Positions 19,901-21,911 of a stretch of DNA of 21,911 bases are shown here, piece by piece. Location: positions 1 to 21,911 of the forward strand of contig CAKOXC010000014.1 in NCBI GenBank assembly GCA_934129945.1. The letters are read 5' to 3'. Source of the DNA: an uncultured Bacilli bacterium (GTDB lineage Bacteria > Bacillota_I > Bacilli_A > RF39 > UBA660). Position numbers and translations under genes: made by a program. Under the pieces are notes generated by a model. The model saw nothing but the letters and a program-made list of their open reading frames with translations, was not told the DNA's origin and did no database searches. The stretch's first letter is position 1. Each line of letters starts with the position of its first letter.

Positions 19901-21911
19901 TACTTTTTGATGTTTTTGCTTTTGTTTTTATTGTTGCTATTGGTTCTGTTGTATCTATATTTGTTACTTCTTTACTACATTTTCCAATATTTCCTGCTTT
20001 ATCTTTTATGTATGCTATATATGTATCATTATTATTTATTGTTTTAGTATTTGTTGTAGTATAGTTTTCTCCATCAAAAGAATATGTACTTATTCCACTA
20101 TGACCATCTGTTGCTGTTATTTTTAGTGTTGCACTTGATGTCCAACTTGTTGGTGTTACATCCACTATACATGTTGGATTTGTATTATCTAATTTGAAGA
20201 TATTACTTTTTGTTATTATTTGGTTTCCTGCATTATCTATTGCTAGTATCCATAAATAATAATCTCCAGTTCCATCAGATTTTGTTAGAGTATCACCACT
20301 TGCAAAAGTATTTGTAAATGAATCTTTTGTTGGTTCTTTATCAGAGTTTGTCCATTGATATTTTAGACTTGCAATACCAGATAGATTATCTGTTACTGTT
20401 ACTTTTGTACTTTGTGTTTTTTGATATGTGTTATTTCCATTTGTTTCAAATGTTACAGTTGGTTTTGTTTTATCTATTTTATCAATATCTAAACTACAAT
20501 TTGCAGTATTACCTAATTTATCTTTTGTATATGCTGTATATTTTCCATTTGCAGTTATTTCTTTTGTTTGGGTGCTTCCATATGTTGTTCCATCCCATGA
20601 ATATGTTACTCCACCACTATGTTCATCTGTTCCCACTACTTTTAGTGTAATATTATTATTTGTATAATTTGTTATATTTCCTTCTATATTACATGTTGGT
20701 GGAGTTGTATCTACATATACATTAATTGTTTTTGAACATGTTGTTGTATTTCCTGCATTATCACTTATTGTATATGATACTTCATCCGTTACTTTTGTTT
20801 CTTTATAGTTCCATGTTTTAGAGTTTGTTGTATTTAAACATCCACTTTCTTGATCTTTACATGTTACTGTTATATCTGCACTTGTTCTATATGTTGTTGC
20901 TTCACCACTCCAGTTACAACTTGGAGCATTATTATCTAATTTAAAGATATTACTTTTGGTTATTATTTGGTTTCCAGCATTATCTATTGCTAGTATCCAT
21001 AAGTAATAATCTCCAGTTCCATCAGATTTTGTTAATGTATCACCACTTGCAAAAGTATTTGTAAATGTACTAGCAGCTGGTTGGTTTGTTGAATTTGTCC
21101 ATTGATATTTTAGTGTAGAAATACCCGATAGATTATCTGTTACTGTTACTTTTGTGCTTTGTGTTTTTTGATATATACTATTTCCGTTTGTTTCAAACGT
21201 TACAGTTGGTTTTTCATTATCAACATTTATTATTTCTATTTCTTCTGTTTCTTTTTCATTTACTGTATCATTTACTTTGGCTTTTATTGTTCCATTTGTT
21301 TTATATATTAATTCTAGATCTTCTTCTGTTTTATAGATTGTATTTTCTTTTAATGTACTTCCAACTGGTAGTGTTTCACTACATTCTAATTTCTCATTAC
21401 ATTCTTTTATTTCTTTATTTGCTGTTACACTACCAGTTATTATTACATATTTATTTATATTTCCTGCATATTTTACTATTACTTTCTTTTCTTGTTCATA
21501 ATCATCATTTTTCTCTATTGTTGGTATTACTAATTCTTCTTTTGTCTCTATTATTTTACTATCACTTGTTACATCAAAGTTATTTGTACATACTAATTTT
21601 AATTCATATTCTTTCTTATTTAATTTATCATATGTATATTTATAACTTTTTTCTTTTGTTTCTATTTCTTTTACTAATTCATTATCTTTATAGAAACTGT
21701 ATTTCTTTATTCCTGATAATGTATCTATACAGCTTGCATTTACTGTTATACTATTTGTTGTTTTATTTTCTAATGTTATTAATGCTTCTGGTTTTGAATC
21801 TGTTACTTCTTTTGTATCTATTTCTATATCTGCGTTAAATTTCTTTTCTTCTTCTGTTTTTTTATTATTTTTTATTATTAATTTATATTTATCTGTTTCT
21901 CCACTTAATAA
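16056..21911 (-). CDS. Giant secreted-type protein: Ig-like module array plus C-terminal glycine-rich domain (5' end outside window)
   Basis: The frame is open from the window edge to TAA at 16056-16058: at least 1951 residues, start not seen. A GTG at 20636 is internal. From the N-side it shows about fifteen modules, most of 75-100 residues, with boundaries at repeated V-D-K/N-T-x-P-T and cores ending in K-D/N-A-G-N, the style of bacterial Ig-like domains. Module sizes in order (visible part): 193, 95, 75, 79, 95, 78, 200, 100, 78, 89, 95, 78, 75, 75, 78. Most carry paired cysteines (PTC...TTCAQR), suggesting disulfides outside the cell. Then comes a linker with a YY...EGR module (17041-17153) and a glycine-rich domain of about 280 residues (16056-16904). 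No LPXTG or C-terminal anchor is present, so attachment, if any, must be N-terminal. Function unknown; an adhesin or matrix protein is a reasonable guess. Confidence 0.88.
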   Translation of the reverse strand, partial: LLSGETDKYKLIIKNNKKTEEEKKFNADIEIDTKEVTDSKPEALITLENKTTNSITVNASCIDTLSGIKKYSFYKDNELVKEIETKEKSYKYTYDKLNKKEYELKLVCTNNFDVTSDSKIIETKEELVIPTIEKNDDYEQEKKVIVKYAGNINKYVIITGSVTANKEIKECNEKLECSETLPVGSTLKENTIYKTEEDLELIYKTNGTIKAKVNDTVNEKETEEIEIINVDNEKPTVTFETNGNSIYQKTQSTKVTVTDNLSGISTLKYQWTNSTNQPAASTFTNTFASGDTLTKSDGTGDYYLWILAIDNAGNQIITKSNIFKLDNNAPSCNWSGEATTYRTSADITVTCKDQESGCLNTTNSKTWNYKETKVTDEVSYTISDNAGNTTTCSKTINVYVDTTPPTCNIEGNITNYTNNNITLKVVGTDEHSGGVTYSWDGTTYGSTQTKEITANGKYTAYTKDKLGNTANCSLDIDKIDKTKPTVTFETNGNNTYQKTQSTKVTVTDNLSGIASLKYQWTNSDKEPTKDSFTNTFASGDTLTKSDGTGDYYLWILAIDNAGNQIITKSNIFKLDNTNPTCIVDVTPTSWTSSATLKITATDGHSGISTYSFDGENYTTTNTKTINNNDTYIAYIKDKAGNIGKCSKEVTNIDTTEPIATIKTKAKTSKSITVTGTCTDNESGIKRYEFYLDGTKKATYEIKDNTKDYTYENVESKNHTYKLVCTNNASLTKEISGTETPNELEIPTYTVASGYAKSKTTTITYKGEGAYLLKTTGSATSNIELIDCGTVSNNGEYTCSTTILPVGSTLKENTWYKAANNPTLTYTSNGTLIAKTADGINYKQGSSLTINGVDNTSPTKPNVTLKLNNASGSAYTSGTWTNNSVYVELSSTDTGSGIDHYEWYESGWTARAMTTTDGVTSITYTAERNETVRFRAIDKAGNISEETSAVIKIDKTKPTCTNSGDSTTWTSGNRTITWGCSDTLSGCKTGYTGGSQTYTTSTKTATIASYTIKDNAGNETTCPQRTADVYVDKTGPTKPTITNSSNGNWTNGTVSITLSSTDSHSGLSKYQLKYSGNNNSWDDLTSNTDSWSGERSETVYYRAVDKLGNISEEANTQIKIDKTSPTMTFGTNGNSTYAKSQSTKVTVTDNLSGVSTLKYQWTTSTTAPAASTFTTSFTNGSTITKSEGTGSYYLWILATDNAGNQTITRSNVFNLDNTAPTCTNSGDSTTWTTGNRTITWGCSDTLSGCKTGYTGGSQTYTTSTKTATIASYTISDNAGNTTTCAQRTANVYVDKSTPTCTNSGDSTTWTTGNRTISWGGTSYSGIASGSGSKTFSTSTKTATISSYTIKSNAGVSVTCAQRTANVYVDKSTPTCTNSGDSTTWTTGNRTISWGGTSYSGIASGSGSKTFSTSTKTATISSYTIKSNAGVSVTCAQRTANVYVDKTAPTCTITGLPTDWTTSATLTVNGTDNESGISGYSWDGTNYSATKTKSITTNGTYTAYVKDKAGNVKNCSATITKIDAVDPTTPEIWTYDYKEQNYNQVVGLKTLSTAASGIKKYQYCIRQNSSACIWVDLYNNTDGVTVNGMDVAYYHQTYGDLADAFKGNVNSLVYHYVNAGKSEGRTISDSSWIRTAQNISKIGDYYVTFRSVSNSGLTSSASNYTHLNIVKEITFDYTGGEQVYTIPYNGTYRLEVWGAQGGNISTYIGGFGGYSTGRVTLNKSSKLYINVGGTTSNNVGGYNGGGSNTPAQFQAGFGIAGGGATHIAKNSGLLYTLENNKSSILIVAGGGGGANHRGEEYGDGNGGSGGGYIGNPGASINYSNGYGHGYGLGGTQTSGGGHNWITGWGGVGNVEAGLFGRAAITQDTSVIQSGGGGGYYGGGNGGHGGAGGGSGYIGNTSLFNKGMYCYNCASSTDTNTKTTSTSCNSSTPTVNCAKQGNGYAKITILSTSS
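17041..17153 (-). other. YY-x-YxDL-x-AF...HYxxxGxxEGR module
   Basis: A segment of about 38 residues reading MDVAYYHQTYGDLADAF, a short spacer, then LVYHYVNAGKSEGRTIS. I recognise the pattern (aromatic pair, Y-x-D-L, F-x-N, H-Y, G-x-x-E-G-R) as a short recurring module in extracellular proteins of gut Firmicutes, with no function I can name. It interrupts an Ig/fibronectin-like linker domain between the Ig array and the glycine-rich end. Confidence 0.5.
17581..17805 (-). repeat. 225-bp tandem repeat, copy 1 (75-residue Ig-like module)
   Basis: The unit encodes KSTPTCTNSGDSTTWTTGNR followed by the WGGTSYSGIASGSGSKTFST region and the end CAQRTANVYVD. Directly compared with the adjacent unit it differs at only two bases (17586 T against A, and 17601 T against C on the plus strand). 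The exact 225-bp register keeps the reading frame. Confidence 0.93.
17806..18030 (-). repeat. 225-bp tandem repeat, copy 2 (75-residue Ig-like module)
   Basis: This copy is adjacent and in the same orientation as the preceding 225-bp unit, 223 of 225 bases identical. Most other modules of the gene are far more diverged, so this pair reflects a recent in-frame duplication. Confidence 0.93.
18031..18264 (-). repeat. 234-bp module with internal Cys pair, copy 1
   Basis: A 78-residue Ig-like module with TNSGDSTTWTTGNRTITWGC, SDTLSGCKTGYTGGSQTYTT and DNAGNTTTCAQRTANVYVD. It contains four cysteines against two in the neighbouring 75-residue modules. A second copy of this version lies at 18817-19050. 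Confidence 0.85.
18265..18549 (-). repeat. 285-bp 'QSTKVTVTDNLSG' module, copy 1
   Basis: A 95-residue module: TNGNSTYAKSQSTKVTVTDN, LSGVSTLKYQWT, then GTGSYYLWILATDNAGNQTI. It lacks the cysteines of the other modules. Two more copies of exactly the same length occur at 20185-20469 and 20932-21216. Confidence 0.88.
18817..19050 (-). repeat. 234-bp module with internal Cys pair, copy 2
   Basis: Same 78-residue length and same GCSDTLSGCKTGYTGGSQTY core as the unit at 18031-18264, with scattered substitutions (for example CPQRTADVYVD instead of CAQRTANVYVD). The two are separated by an 89- and a 95-residue module, so the similarity is dispersed and not tandem. Confidence 0.85.
19351..19950 (-). 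repeat. 600-bp long block with fibronectin-like part and 'LPVGSTLKEN' part, copy 1
   Basis: A 200-residue block: SITVTGTCTDNESGIKRYEF, a part resembling a fibronectin/Ig fold ending KLVCTNNAS, then LEIPTYTVASGYAK, ILPVGSTLKENTWYKAANNP and TLTYTSNGTLIAKTADG. A diverged copy is at 21217-21795. It probably contains two folded domains. Confidence 0.8.
20185..20469 (-). repeat. 285-bp 'QSTKVTVTDNLSG' module, copy 2
   Basis: Same 95-residue module (TNGNNTYQKTQSTKVTVTDN, LSGIASLKYQWTNSDKEPTK, DNAGNQIITKSNIFKLDN). It is closer in sequence to the copy at 20932-21216 than to the one at 18265-18549. Confidence 0.88.
20932..21216 (-). repeat. 285-bp 'QSTKVTVTDNLSG' module, copy 3
   Basis: The third 95-residue copy (TNGNSIYQKTQSTKVTVTDN, LSGISTLKYQWTNS, GDYYLWILAIDNAGNQIITK). 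I read it directly from the nucleotides; the frame is continuous with the rest of the giant gene, which shows that the gene extends past the internal GTG at 20636. Confidence 0.88.
21217..21795 (-). repeat. 579-bp long block with fibronectin-like part and 'LPVGSTLKEN' part, copy 2
   Basis: A 193-residue relative of the block at 19351-19950: SITVNASCIDTLSGIKKYSF, KLVCTNNFDVTSDSK, TLPVGSTLKENTIYKTEEDL, ELIYKTNGTIKAKVNDTVNE. It is more charged (Lys/Glu) than copy 1. Both copies are followed on the C-terminal side by different modules. Confidence 0.8.

Noticed and set aside
18763..20047. Long plus-strand open frames (150 and 241 codons) opposite the giant gene
   Set aside because: They are antisense shadows of repetitive Thr/Ser/Asn codons, are rich in Leu/Tyr/His without motifs, and repeat with the same period as the real gene.
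20634..20636. GTG as the start of the Ig-repeat gene
   Set aside because: The frame stays open upstream to the window edge and encodes further Ig-like modules with the same boundary motif; no ribosome binding site precedes the GTG.
1..21911. Mycoplasma genetic code (UGA = Trp)
   Set aside because: secY and map end in TGA at the expected C-termini, and conserved Trp positions in ribosomal proteins are TGG.

Overview
The window is A+T-rich DNA from a low-GC Gram-positive-type bacterium, probably a gut Bacillota of the Bacilli/Mollicutes-affiliated kind. The evidence is the Bacillus-type order of the ribosomal cluster (secY-adk-map-infA-rpmJ-rpsM-rpsK-rpoA-rplQ), a zinc-type S14, a four-cysteine adenylate kinase lid, the absence of rpmD (L30), and collagen-like and Ig-repeat surface proteins. 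UGA acts as a stop (secY and map end in TGA) and Trp is TGG, so the standard bacterial code applies and not the Mycoplasma code. The lineage is an inference from gene order and style only.

Layout. (1) 1-1794, plus strand: the 3' part of a collagen-like surface protein with a BclA-like globular end, directly followed by a glycosyltransferase/TPR gene, closed by a bidirectional terminator. (2) 1797-15782, minus strand: one unbroken S10-spc-alpha supercluster of 28 genes (rpsJ to rplQ), including rpmJ, a 38-codon gene. Gaps are 25 nt or less and many genes overlap. A strong extended -10 promoter (15919-15947) and a structured leader of about 130 nt precede rpsJ. (3) 16056 to beyond 21911, minus strand: the 3' 5.9 kb of a very large secreted-type protein built from 75-100 residue Ig-like modules, a short YY...EGR module and a C-terminal glycine-rich domain, ended by its own hairpin terminator at 15983-16017.

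The central cluster makes the core of both ribosomal subunits, the SecY channel, adenylate kinase, methionine aminopeptidase, IF-1 and RNA polymerase alpha. Its junctions are dominated by one device: the stop codon of one gene forms the 5' end of the next Shine-Dalgarno (TAGGAGG or TAAGGAGG), or the Shine-Dalgarno lies in the last codons of the upstream gene. Unusual points are the missing rpmD, an acidic L3 tail, an extended IF-1, an altered Adk P-loop, and flanks occupied by surface-protein genes rather than the tuf and ecf/truA genes common in Bacilli. The most novel-looking material is the modular giant protein and the collagen/glycosyltransferase pair. No mobile element, tRNA, rRNA or CRISPR array was seen.
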